32,217 nucleotides of DNA from Oscillospiraceae bacterium. Lineage in GTDB: Bacteria; Bacillota; Clostridia; Monoglobales; Monoglobaceae. Every line of letters begins with the position of its first letter. The stretch's first letter is position 1. Below, in pieces: positions 7,701 through 14,718 of the stretch. Made by a program: the position numbers and the translations under genes. The DNA lies in contig SVJR01000015.1 of the NCBI GenBank assembly GCA_015068845.1, positions 1-32,217 of the forward strand. The letters are read 5' to 3'. A model generated the notes under the pieces. That model saw only the letters and a list, made by a program, of their open reading frames with translations. It was not told where the DNA came from and searched no databases.

Positions 7701-8135
7701 ATGTATATAGTACGCAGAGCCGTTTTTGAAACACTCAAGGTTTTTTTGTTCGGCATAATATGCTCGGTAATCTTTTCACTTATGATATACAGAGACTCGG
7801 CACTTCCTAATCCGGTTGTATGCTTTATCCTTAACCTTGCATCACTTATGCTGTTTTTGTTTATTACCTTTAAAAGCTGGTCAAGACTTTACCTTGACAG
7901 CTTTACCCCAGCGGAATATTTTATCCCGACCCTCATAAGCTTTGTAATTTACACACTTATATCGGGATTTCTTTACCATAACAGATTTTTTATGTATATG
8001 TGGCTGTTTCTCCCCACAAGATTTTTGGAGCCGATGCTGAAAGCGGGATATGACTATGTTTCATTCATTGCAGCCCAGCTCGCAATGTTTGCACTCATAT
8101 TCCTTACCCCCAGATTTACCGTTGGCAGAAAATAG
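7701..8135 (+). CDS. Small four-helix membrane protein of unknown function
   Basis: A 144-residue protein with four hydrophobic stretches (approximately residues 8-30, 38-58, 72-92 and 118-138) and short basic ends, compatible with a polytopic inner-membrane protein. No recognisable catalytic or transport motif is present and I do not recognise the family. The start is supported by AAGGATGG six to seven nt upstream of the ATG and by its own SigA promoter. Its last 20 bp overlap the 3' end of convergent trmB, so the two transcripts are antisense at their tails, and no terminator is visible between them. Confidence 0.75.
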   Translation: MYIVRRAVFETLKVFLFGIICSVIFSLMIYRDSALPNPVVCFILNLASLMLFLFITFKSWSRLYLDSFTPAEYFIPTLISFVIYTLISGFLYHNRFFMYMWLFLPTRFLEPMLKAGYDYVSFIAAQLAMFALIFLTPRFTVGRK

Positions 8136-8760
8136 CCTCGCATCTGTAAATCGGCTGACCTTTTTCCGAAAACAATTTTTCATATTCGGTCATAACATTA
8201 CCTTCAAATCTGCTGTTATGCAGGTCGAGGGTAATGTTTTTTAATTTCATACCGTAATCGGAAAACGAATTGAGAGAAAACTCAAAAAGCGGCGCATTGT
8301 CGGTTTTGAAGTGTATCTCGCCGCCATCCTTCATCAGCCGCTCGTAAATTGCAAGATACCGTTCGTGAGTGAGTCGTCTTTTGCGGTGTCCCCATTTATG
8401 CCATGGGTCGCAGAAATTGATATAAAGCCGTTCTGCACTCTGCTGCTCATCAAGCTGCCCCAAAGCTTCGGCATCACCGGGGACGAACTTCACATTGGTA
8501 AGGCCTTTTTCAGCGACCTTTTCTGCCGCAAGCACTAAAACATCAAGATTTTTCTCAAACGCAATATAATTTATGTCGGGGTTAAGCTCCGCAAGGGTAC
8601 TGATAAACCCGCCCTTGCCGCAGCCTATCTCAAGGTGCAGCGGTGCTGTACGGTCAAAGGCCTTGCAAAGGTCGCTGCTGTATTCAAAAATATCCTGTAT
8701 CATAATTTCAGCACAGCTTTCGAGGCGTTCCTCTCTGTGCTTTTTTCTTCGCATTCTCAT
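8116..8760 (-). CDS. trmB: tRNA (guanine-N7-)-methyltransferase
   Basis: A 214-residue class I SAM methyltransferase that makes m7G46 in the tRNA variable loop. The SAM-binding motif is LHLEIGCGKGGFISTLAELN. The TrmB-specific block INFCDPWHKWGHRKRRLTHE includes the (D)PWxKxxHxKRR motif, and GGEIHFKTDNAPLFEFSL and VMTEYEKLFSEKGQPIYR complete the family pattern. Length is typical. The GGAGGA site 6 nt before the ATG and a consensus promoter at 8790-8818 define the start. It overlaps the convergent membrane-protein gene by 20 bp. Confidence 0.96.
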   Translation of the reverse strand: MRMRRKKHREERLESCAEIMIQDIFEYSSDLCKAFDRTAPLHLEIGCGKGGFISTLAELNPDINYIAFEKNLDVLVLAAEKVAEKGLTNVKFVPGDAEALGQLDEQQSAERLYINFCDPWHKWGHRKRRLTHERYLAIYERLMKDGGEIHFKTDNAPLFEFSLNSFSDYGMKLKNITLDLHNSRFEGNVMTEYEKLFSEKGQPIYRCEAIFCQR

Positions 8761-8789
8761 AATTTTTCCTCCATTTTGTCACTTTGTTT

Positions 8790-8818
8790 ATTTTAACAAA
8801 CCATTGATGCTTTGTCAA
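8790..8818 (-). promoter_or_regulatory. SigA promoter of trmB
   Basis: Perfect -35 TTGACA (8813-8818), 17-nt spacer, -10 TAAAAT (8790-8795) on the minus strand. The -35 box ends 3 bp from the stop codon of the upstream peptidoglycan-binding gene, so trmB is separately transcribed. Confidence 0.8.
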
Positions 8819-8821
8819 TAA

Positions 8822-9391
8822 TTACCCGTTATGGGTAAACGCATTGTATGTATCGGTAAGGATATTCCACAATTCACGGTCCACCGTGCTGGAGCTTTCT
8901 TTGCCGTAAAGCCAGCTGAAATCACGCACTGCCTCCCGGGTTTTTTCATCGTATATGCCCGTCAGTTCAGGCATTGTTATATTTTTAAAAATCTTTGCTA
9001 TCCGGCGCAGCATAATCTGCAGAACATAAATCTCTTCAAAATTGTCCCCCTCCTTAAGATGCGGAATCTCAAGCGGATAAACCGACACAAGATGCGGAAG
9101 CCCCTTTTGACGGCTCAGGTCATCATACACCTCGACAATCCGTGTCCAGGTTTCGTAGTCCGCAGTTCCCGTCGGCGGAAGCCCGTTTTTCCGCTGAAAT
9201 GCTTTCACGGCATCAATTGTTTCCGGCCCGTAGATGCCGTCAGGGTTAATTTGAGGGATACCGTCGATATATCTTGATATATATCGCAGATAAGTCTGTA
9301 ATTCATAAACATTTGCCGCATCATCGAGCCTTGATGTATATTCACGGTTCCGGATATGCGGATTATTTATATTGGTAATTTGTCCGTTCAT
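8822..9391 (-). CDS. Peptidoglycan-binding domain protein
   Basis: A 189-residue protein with two PG_binding_1-like modules. The first (about residues 25-90) is clear: NVYELQTYLRYIS followed by IDGIPQINPDGIYGPETIDA and VKAFQRKNGLPPTGTADYETW. The second (about 115-180) is more degenerate, with GIYDEKTREAVRDFSWLYG and VDRELW. There is no signal peptide, membrane segment or catalytic domain. The family binds glycan-peptide of the cell wall or spore cortex. The gene begins 1 nt after the stop of the 466-residue SpoIID/peptidoglycan-binding protein and shares its module style, so they are one operon and probably act together. A mother-cell role during sporulation is inference, based on the missing secretion signal. 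Confidence 0.85.
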   Translation of the reverse strand: MNGQITNINNPHIRNREYTSRLDDAANVYELQTYLRYISRYIDGIPQINPDGIYGPETIDAVKAFQRKNGLPPTGTADYETWTRIVEVYDDLSRQKGLPHLVSVYPLEIPHLKEGDNFEEIYVLQIMLRRIAKIFKNITMPELTGIYDEKTREAVRDFSWLYGKESSSTVDRELWNILTDTYNAFTHNG

Positions 9392-9392
9392 T

Positions 9393-10793
9393 TTATTCTC
9401 CTCCCACAGCGGAGCCGGGGCTTTGCCCTGCGGTTTTTGCCTCTCCGCCTCTTAAATTAAGATATTCTTCTTCAATTAACTGCCACGCACCGGGTCCCAC
9501 AAAGCCATTTTGCGGAAGCCCCTCAAACGCAAGGAATGAATTCACCGCCGCCACCGTCTGGTCTCCGAAATACCCCGTAACCTCAACCGGCGAGATTGCG
9601 TTGTTTTGTCCTGATATATACGAGAGCCGCTCCTGTAGAACCCTGACCGCATCACCGCTACTGCCCGGAACAAGCGGCTGGCCGGGGTAGGGAACACTTT
9701 CGGACGCAAAGAACTGCGGCGGATTCTGGGCAAGTATACCTAAGTAAACCTCGGTCATTTTGTCCCAGGTTGCCTCGTTGACAATACCGGTTGTATCGAG
9801 TCCGTATGCGCCCTGAAAGGCTCTTACCGAGGCTTCTGTACCCTGACCGAATATCCCGTCAATCGTCGTAGCCGGAATTACATTGTTGTATATCGAAATG
9901 ATTGACAAATAATATTGAATGACACGCACCGGATTACCCTGGCTGCCCGGACGGATTTCCGTAACAAACTGTTTGGGTATATCCGCAATCCTTATTCCCT
10001 CTGAATTAAGCTCAGCAAGGTTGGTAACAGCAACAAAAATCCTTTTTATTCTGTACCAGGTTGCCTTGCCCACCCTTCCGTCCTGTTCAAGATTGAATAT
10101 TCCCTGAAACGCCCTCACTGCATCTTCGGTTTCGTCACCAAACACACCGTTGATCTGTGAAATTTTTGGGATAAGCGGATAATCCCTCGAAATTCTGTTC
10201 AGCTGAATCTGTATTGTCCGCACCTCCTGATCGGAGCTGCCAAGTTCAAGGACTTCGCCCGGATAGGACTCGTCAATACTTTGAACAGGTGCGTCCTGAA
10301 CAATATCTATATCGTTCCCGTAATAGTTCGTCAGTATTTCATAAGGGGTTCTGCCCTGATTTGCCAAGGCTACGCTTCCCCACTGGGAAAGCCCATCGCA
10401 TGTTACCTCGCGGCCGTCGCAAAATGCAGCAAAAAGCGGCTCAATAAACCCTTGCCGCCTGATATAGTCATTAAAAATCTCGTCCACAATACGGCTTATG
10501 TTCTCAAAAATATCGCGGTTCCTTACAAACGACTGGTCAAATGCTGTGGAGTTGGTTATATCAAAATCATAGCCTTGTGAACGGTAATATTCTGTATAAA
10601 CTCTGTTTAACGCATACGAAATCTGGGCATAGATATTTGCACGCAGTGCGTTCTCCGGCCAGGTGGGGTAAATCTCACTTGACGCCACATTTTTTATGTA
10701 ATCCGCAAAACTGACCGTAACATTCTCTGCTGCGGAATCCGGCGTGCCCAGATGTACTGTTATGGTTTCCGGAATAAATGGTGTACCGACCAT
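9393..10793 (-). CDS. SpoIID-like domain plus three peptidoglycan-binding repeats
   Basis: A 466-residue protein. Residues ~10-165 resemble the SpoIID/LytB lytic-transglycosylase domain: VSFADYIKNVASSEIYPTWP with Glu40 at the position of the catalytic Glu, ENALRANIYAQISYALNRVY in place of the usual EALKAQAVAARTYAL, and CDGLSQWGSVALANQGRTPY followed by EILTNYYG. Three PG_binding_1 repeats follow at about residues 183-250, 282-350 and 377-445, each with a G-x-F/YG-x-x-T-x-x-AV pattern. No signal peptide is seen. SpoIID cuts glycan strands stripped of peptides during engulfment; this paralogue could remodel septal or cortex peptidoglycan, but the altered active-site region leaves catalysis uncertain. 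It lies 28 nt after the beta-sandwich gene and 1 nt before the second peptidoglycan-binding gene. Confidence 0.85.
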   Translation of the reverse strand: MVGTPFIPETITVHLGTPDSAAENVTVSFADYIKNVASSEIYPTWPENALRANIYAQISYALNRVYTEYYRSQGYDFDITNSTAFDQSFVRNRDIFENISRIVDEIFNDYIRRQGFIEPLFAAFCDGREVTCDGLSQWGSVALANQGRTPYEILTNYYGNDIDIVQDAPVQSIDESYPGEVLELGSSDQEVRTIQIQLNRISRDYPLIPKISQINGVFGDETEDAVRAFQGIFNLEQDGRVGKATWYRIKRIFVAVTNLAELNSEGIRIADIPKQFVTEIRPGSQGNPVRVIQYYLSIISIYNNVIPATTIDGIFGQGTEASVRAFQGAYGLDTTGIVNEATWDKMTEVYLGILAQNPPQFFASESVPYPGQPLVPGSSGDAVRVLQERLSYISGQNNAISPVEVTGYFGDQTVAAVNSFLAFEGLPQNGFVGPGAWQLIEEEYLNLRGGEAKTAGQSPGSAVGGE

Positions 10794-10821
10794 AATTTCA
10801 CCGTCCTTTCATTTTTTAATC

Positions 10822-11220
10822 TTACAAATTCGGCTCGGTTTCGACCGCAGTTATTCTTTTGCCGCGTTCCTCGTCTGCCGGCAGCGGAATCATTGCAACC
10901 GGCTGGATAGAGGTCTGTCCCTCAAAAATCGGGACATTCAAATTTTCGGTTGTGTAGTAGCCCGGATAATCGACCCTTATGTTGTACCGGTAAAATCTTG
11001 CATTGCTGTTTTCCGGGTCAAGGGAATTTACCGCCGGCGGCGCCGCAAGACTTATGGGCGTTGTTTTTCCGCTGCGGTCGGTTTTGAGGACACGAACCAG
11101 CTCCTCACCTGAACCCGAATTCGATGTTATAAGCACATTTGCATTTGCCAGAGGTAACGCTCCGTCAGCTGTGTATACCTGAACTGTCAGCGCACCTGTG
11201 TGCGTATTGGTTTCTGCCAT
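10822..11220 (-). CDS. Small beta-sandwich (carboxypeptidase-regulatory-like) protein
   Basis: A 132-residue protein starting MAETNTHTGALTVQVYTADG. The pattern G-x-L-x-V-x-V, PLANANVLI, TDRSGKTTPISLAAPP and YRYNIRVDYPGYYT is that of a transthyretin- or carboxypeptidase-regulatory-like (CarboxypepD_reg) beta-sandwich. No signal peptide or enzymatic motif is present. The start at ATG 11220 is backed by an AGGAGTGG site; the frame is open upstream to 11337 but without a ribosome binding site. It is the first gene of a three-gene unit with the SpoIID/peptidoglycan-binding proteins, suggesting a structural or scaffolding partner at the spore or wall surface. Function is inferred only. Confidence 0.75.
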   Translation of the reverse strand: MAETNTHTGALTVQVYTADGALPLANANVLITSNSGSGEELVRVLKTDRSGKTTPISLAAPPAVNSLDPENSNARFYRYNIRVDYPGYYTTENLNVPIFEGQTSIQPVAMIPLPADEERGKRITAVETEPNL

Positions 11221-11245
11221 ATACCACCACTCCTTTTCACATACC

Positions 11246-11271
11246 AGTATATGCAAAACCCAAAGTATTGT
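11246..11271 (-). promoter_or_regulatory. Candidate sporulation (SigK/SigE-like) promoter of the SpoIID cassette
   Basis: On the minus strand AC, 16 nt, then CATATACT lies about 25 nt before the ATG at 11220. This approximates the SigK pattern (AC-16-CATAnnnTA, one mismatch in the last TA) and partly the SigE -10 CATACAnT. No SigA-type promoter is seen in this gap. Short motifs of this sort occur by chance. Confidence 0.3.
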
Positions 11272-11340
11272 GCATATCCTGCATAAGTTTGAATATTGTG
11301 GAAACAATAATTTTAAATCCAAAATCAGGGAGGACAAGAC

Positions 11341-12030
11341 TTGTTTACCACCTTTATCCGCACCATTATAATGTATTTTTTTGTTGTACTTACCCTTAGA
11401 CTATTAGGTAAACGCCAGATTGGTGAGCTTGAGCCCTCGGAGCTGGTTGTAACCATTGTTATTTCAGAGGTTGCGGCACTACCGATACAGGACCCCTCGC
11501 AGTCTTTGATAAACAGCCTTGTTGTAATTTTTCTGCTTCTCATCCTGGAAGTTCTTTTATCCTTTGGTGCATACAAAAGCTTTGCTGCACGCAAGCTGTT
11601 TTACGGAACACCCAGCGTTTTTTACGAAAAAGGCGTTATCAACCAGAAGGAAATGAAAAAGCAGCGCTTCAACCTTAACGACCTGATGGAATGTATACGC
11701 AATACCGGTGCAACCAGCCTTTCGGAGGTTGATTTTGTTATAATGGAAACAAACGGGAATGTCAGTGTTATCCCCAAAACCGAGCACCGCAATGTTTCAA
11801 TGGGGGATTTGGGGCTATCCGCTCCCCCTGCACAAATAAGCTATATCATCATAGACAACGGCAGCATCAACCACAACAATCTGAACAGACTTGGTTACAA
11901 CGAGACTTGGCTTGAAAAACAGCTGAAAGCAAAAAAAATCCCAAAAGCCGCCGAGGTGTTTTGTATGACTGCGGACAGCTTGGGTGAAGTTGTTATTATT
12001 ACAAATGAAAAAGAGAGGAAAAACAAATGA
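11341..12030 (+). CDS. DUF421 (YetF-type) membrane protein
   Basis: A 229-residue protein with three N-terminal membrane helices (about residues 5-25, 35-55 and 59-80) and a cytoplasmic domain with the DUF421 hallmarks: LRLLGKRQIGELEPSELVVT at the N-terminus, then the NLNDLMECIRNTGATSLSEV block and VDFVIMETNGNVSVIPK. The family includes YetF/YdfS/YrbG of Bacillus and SpoVA-associated homologues; it has been linked to spore membrane function, but the molecular activity is unknown. It starts with TTG, supported by GGAGG seven nt upstream. The stop overlaps the next start by 4 bp (ATGA), indicating translational coupling. Confidence 0.92.
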   Translation: MFTTFIRTIIMYFFVVLTLRLLGKRQIGELEPSELVVTIVISEVAALPIQDPSQSLINSLVVIFLLLILEVLLSFGAYKSFAARKLFYGTPSVFYEKGVINQKEMKKQRFNLNDLMECIRNTGATSLSEVDFVIMETNGNVSVIPKTEHRNVSMGDLGLSAPPAQISYIIIDNGSINHNNLNRLGYNETWLEKQLKAKKIPKAAEVFCMTADSLGEVVIITNEKERKNK

Positions 12031-12407
12031 AGGTAGTCTGGATAGCACTTGCCATACTTTTGGTGCTTTGTATCTTTATCGGCATACATTCCAGCATAAT
12101 GAGCCGTACGGCAAAGGATATCCTTTCGGAATGTGCCAAAATAAGCTCGCGGCTGCCGAGCGAGGATTGGGAAACCATTCTTAAGAAGCTTGACAAAATC
12201 GAAGCAATCTGGGAAAAGCACCGCACCTGGGCAGCACTCACCATAAGCACAAAGGATATAGAGGAAATCGAGGTTGCCTTTTATCAAAGTCTTGCCTATG
12301 CCGAGGCCCGTCAAACAAGCGGCTTTATCGGTGAATTTGTGATGTTTACCAAGCTTGTGGAGCATATCCCAACCCACGAGGGTATACATTGGGAGGAGAT
12401 ATTATAA
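12027..12407 (+). CDS. DUF4363-family membrane-anchored protein
   Basis: A 126-residue protein with one N-terminal membrane helix (residues 4-22, VWIALAILLVLCIFIGIH) and a helical remainder with the W-x-x-x-L-x-x-L-D-x-I-E-x-x-W-x-K-H pattern seen in DUF4363 proteins. The helical domain would lie outside the membrane. It is coupled to the DUF421 gene by an ATGA overlap; DUF421-DUF4363 pairs recur in Clostridia, so they probably form a complex. No enzymatic motif is seen. Confidence 0.82.
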   Translation: MKVVWIALAILLVLCIFIGIHSSIMSRTAKDILSECAKISSRLPSEDWETILKKLDKIEAIWEKHRTWAALTISTKDIEEIEVAFYQSLAYAEARQTSGFIGEFVMFTKLVEHIPTHEGIHWEEIL

Positions 12408-12505
12408 AAAATGGTGAAATTTACCCTGCCTTTGAGAAGCTTTGATATCTTCCCCATTCAATTCAAGAAACAATAAATTTTATAAAACTATTTTCTTAAA
12501 AGTTC

Positions 12506-12534
12506 TTGACTTTAGCACTTTAAAGTGGTATACT
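12506..12534 (+). promoter_or_regulatory. SigA promoter of the aromatic amino-acid operon
   Basis: -35 TTGACT (12506-12511), 17-nt spacer, -10 TATACT (12529-12534). The transcript would start near 12541, giving a ~225-nt leader before the attenuator U-tract. Confidence 0.85.
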
Positions 12535-12573
12535 GCATTTAATTGGTTTAGATTTGCCAAAGGAGTATAAAAT

Positions 12574-12714
12574 ATGAGACTGGTAAGTTCATTAAAACAG
12601 ACAGTTAAATATTATTTTTACTTTATCAGCCTTAGCTTTTATTTTAGCTACGGCTATTTTTACTTGGCAAAAAAACATAATCATAATGGGCTTTTGGATA
12701 TGCTTGCTGCATAA
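12574..12714 (+). CDS. Tyr/Phe-rich leader peptide of the aromatic operon
   Basis: A 46-residue ORF with a clear AGGAG site (12561-12565) eight nt before the ATG. Residues 13-31 read YYFYFISLSFYFSYGYFYL: seven Tyr and five Phe in nineteen residues, and no Trp. Directly downstream in the RNA are an antiterminator strand (12680-12698, inside the last third of the ORF) and an intrinsic terminator, ahead of eight genes for chorismate, Phe and Tyr synthesis. This is the layout of amino-acid-sensing leader peptides such as PheL or TrpL: ribosome stalling at uncharged Tyr or Phe codons would favour the antiterminator. The peptide itself need have no function. A membrane micropeptide is the alternative, but the codon run and RNA structures make attenuation far more likely. 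Confidence 0.87.
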   Translation: MRLVSSLKQTVKYYFYFISLSFYFSYGYFYLAKKHNHNGLLDMLAA

Positions 12715-12749
12715 CCGCAAAACTTTGAATTTTAAGGGCTCGTTATGAT
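12680..12749 (+). promoter_or_regulatory. Antiterminator helix of the aromatic operon leader
   Basis: Bases 12680-12698 pair with 12731-12749 in an uninterrupted 19-bp helix (13 Watson-Crick, 6 G-U pairs). The 5' strand lies in codons 36-42 of the leader peptide, just after the Tyr/Phe run; the 3' strand includes the whole 5' arm of the terminator, so the two structures exclude each other. A secondary cUACGg-loop hairpin (12645-12656) sits within the control codons, and the 5' strand can also pair over 7 bp (12691-12697) with the leader ribosome binding site region (12557-12563). Confidence 0.8.
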
Positions 12750-12767
12750 AACGGGTCCTCTTTTTAT
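12735..12767 (+). terminator. Attenuator terminator upstream of tyrA
   Basis: An 11-bp stem (12735-12745 with 12749-12759, two G-U pairs) with a 3-nt loop is followed by TCTTTTTATT. It ends 18 nt before the tyrA start, so it can only act as a regulated terminator of the operon's own leader RNA. Confidence 0.85.
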
Positions 12768-12784
12768 TATAGGAAGGATATACT

Positions 12785-13648
12785 ATGGAGAACTCCGACT
12801 TTAAAATTGGAATAATAGGTCTTGGCATAATCGGCGGTTCAATGGCTTATGCTTTGCACGGCTTCCGTAATGCTTTAATTTACGGATGCGACATCAATCC
12901 CGACACACGCAAAAAAGCGCTTGAACGAGGTGCGGTTGACTTTGTTTCAGAAAATGCACGGGACGCTATTGAGAATGCAGATATTGTTATTCTTTGCACT
13001 TATCCCGAGCTGATTGTTAAAATTATAAAAGAAAACAAAGACTTTTTTAAACCCGGTGCACTCATCACCGATGTCTGCGGTGTTAAGACCAAACTGGCAC
13101 GGGAAATTGAAGAAAATCTGCCCACGGCTTGCGAATATGTTGGCGGACACCCTATGGCAGGTAAGGAAACCGACGGTTTTGACAGCGCAGCTCCGGAGCT
13201 TTTTGGTATGTGCGGATTTATCATCACCCCCGTCAAATCCTCTACGGAGAAGGGAATTAAGACTGTCAGAGAGATTGCAAGGTACATAGGTGCAACCAGA
13301 ATTACCGAAAGCACCCCCGAGGACCACGACAGCGTTATTGCGTACACAAGTGATTTGATGCATATTTCGGCGGCGTGTCTTTGCCTTGACTACAACAACA
13401 AAATGAACAGAGCATACACCGCAGGGGCTTTCCGTGATTGTACCCGAATTGCAAACATCAATCCGGGACTGTGGACACAGCTGTTTTTGGAAAACCACTC
13501 GTTTCTGCTCGACGAAATTGATAGATTTCAGGCATCTCTCACAAAGATGCGTGATGCAATAGCTACACAAAATGACAAAGAGCTTTTTGAAATGCTGAAA
13601 ACCGTCAGGGACAACAAGCTGACTATGCAGAGCAAAGAGCCTGAGTAA
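12785..13648 (+). CDS. tyrA: Prephenate dehydrogenase
   Basis: Oxidatively decarboxylates prephenate to 4-hydroxyphenylpyruvate with NAD(P)+, the Tyr branch step. The 287-residue protein has the N-terminal dinucleotide-binding GIIGLGIIGGSMAYAL, the prephenate-site motif GGHPMAGKETDGFDSA and the helical dimerisation domain with SDLMHISAACL. There is no fused chorismate mutase and no C-terminal ACT domain, so Tyr feedback at this protein is not evident and control may rest on the leader. AGGAAGG lies 7 nt before the ATG. First gene of the operon, 14 nt before aroB. Confidence 0.96.
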   Translation: MENSDFKIGIIGLGIIGGSMAYALHGFRNALIYGCDINPDTRKKALERGAVDFVSENARDAIENADIVILCTYPELIVKIIKENKDFFKPGALITDVCGVKTKLAREIEENLPTACEYVGGHPMAGKETDGFDSAAPELFGMCGFIITPVKSSTEKGIKTVREIARYIGATRITESTPEDHDSVIAYTSDLMHISAACLCLDYNNKMNRAYTAGAFRDCTRIANINPGLWTQLFLENHSFLLDEIDRFQASLTKMRDAIATQNDKELFEMLKTVRDNKLTMQSKEPE

Positions 13649-13662
13649 ACGGAGGAACAACA

Positions 13663-14718
13663 ATGCAGACACTAAAGGTTAACCTGCCCGGCAGGGAATA
13701 TGACATAAAAATTGAAAAGGGAATACTGGACTCAGCTGGCGAGCTTATCGCCGAAGTCCACAATAAATGTAAGGTTGCCGTAGTTACCGACAGCAATGTT
13801 GGACCGCTTTACGGGGACAGGCTTTTAACCTCTCTTGAAAATTCAGGCTTTGAGGCGTTTTGGGTAACAGTTCCCGCAGGAGAAAGCTCAAAGTCCATTT
13901 CGATGCTTGAATTTCTTTACGGCGAGCTGCTCGGAAATGGGCTTACCCGTACCGACCTTATCGTGGCACTTGGCGGCGGCGTTGTAGGTGACCTTACCGG
14001 ATTTTGTGCGGCAACTCTGCTCCGAGGAGTTCCGTTTATTCAGATTCCAACAACCCTGCTTGCACAAGTTGACAGCAGCGTGGGCGGCAAGGTGGCAGTT
14101 AATCTGCCGAAGGGCAAAAACTTAGTCGGGGCATTCTATCAACCAAAGCTGGTCATCATTGACACACTTTGCCTTGACACCTTGACCGACCGCAACTTCA
14201 GCGACGGCATGGCAGAGGTCATTAAGTACGGCGTGATACTGGACGAAGAACTGTTCTGCCGTTTGGAAAACGCCCCCTCACGCAAGGCGGTAATGGAGAT
14301 TATTGACGAGGTAGTGTACCGTTGCTGTGACCTTAAAAGAATTGTGGTTGAGGACGATGAAACCGACATTGGCGGACGAATGATACTGAACTTTGGTCAC
14401 ACATTCGGTCACGCAATCGAGAAAAAATACAACTTCACCGACTACACCCACGGCGAGGCGGTTGCCGCAGGTATGGTTATGGCGGCAGAGCTGGGCGAAG
14501 CTTCAGGAATAACCCGTGACAACTCATCGGAGCGGATACGCAGCTTAATTAAGAAGTTCAATCTCCCCGACAAGGTGGAAATTGACAAGCAGTCTCTTGC
14601 CGAGGCTGTGGCTGTTGATAAAAAGGGCAAGGGCAGTACGGTTGCCCTGATTATCCCCGAAAAAATCGGCAAGGTTATAATAAAGGATACGGAGAAAAAC
14701 AGCATATGGATTCAGTGA
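13663..14718 (+). CDS. aroB: 3-dehydroquinate synthase
   Basis: Converts DAHP to 3-dehydroquinate, the second shikimate-pathway step. The 351-residue enzyme shows the NAD-binding GGGVVGDLTGF, the substrate and metal region PTTLLAQVDSSVGGKVAVNL with KGKNLVGAFYQP, and the zinc-ligand motif NFGHTFGHAIE with HGEAVAAGM. Full length. GGAGG precedes the ATG. The last 13 bp overlap the start of aroA, which suggests coupled translation. Confidence 0.97.
   Translation: MQTLKVNLPGREYDIKIEKGILDSAGELIAEVHNKCKVAVVTDSNVGPLYGDRLLTSLENSGFEAFWVTVPAGESSKSISMLEFLYGELLGNGLTRTDLIVALGGGVVGDLTGFCAATLLRGVPFIQIPTTLLAQVDSSVGGKVAVNLPKGKNLVGAFYQPKLVIIDTLCLDTLTDRNFSDGMAEVIKYGVILDEELFCRLENAPSRKAVMEIIDEVVYRCCDLKRIVVEDDETDIGGRMILNFGHTFGHAIEKKYNFTDYTHGEAVAAGMVMAAELGEASGITRDNSSERIRSLIKKFNLPDKVEIDKQSLAEAVAVDKKGKGSTVALIIPEKIGKVIIKDTEKNSIWIQ

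Noticed and set aside
12408-12784. T-box leader for the aromatic operon
   Set aside because: No specifier loop or T-box sequence (TGGNACCGCG-like) is present; the leader ORF and alternative helices explain the region better.
12592-12828. 78-residue minus-strand ORF
   Set aside because: It is antisense to the leader peptide and the tyrA start, has no ribosome binding site and no recognisable domain.
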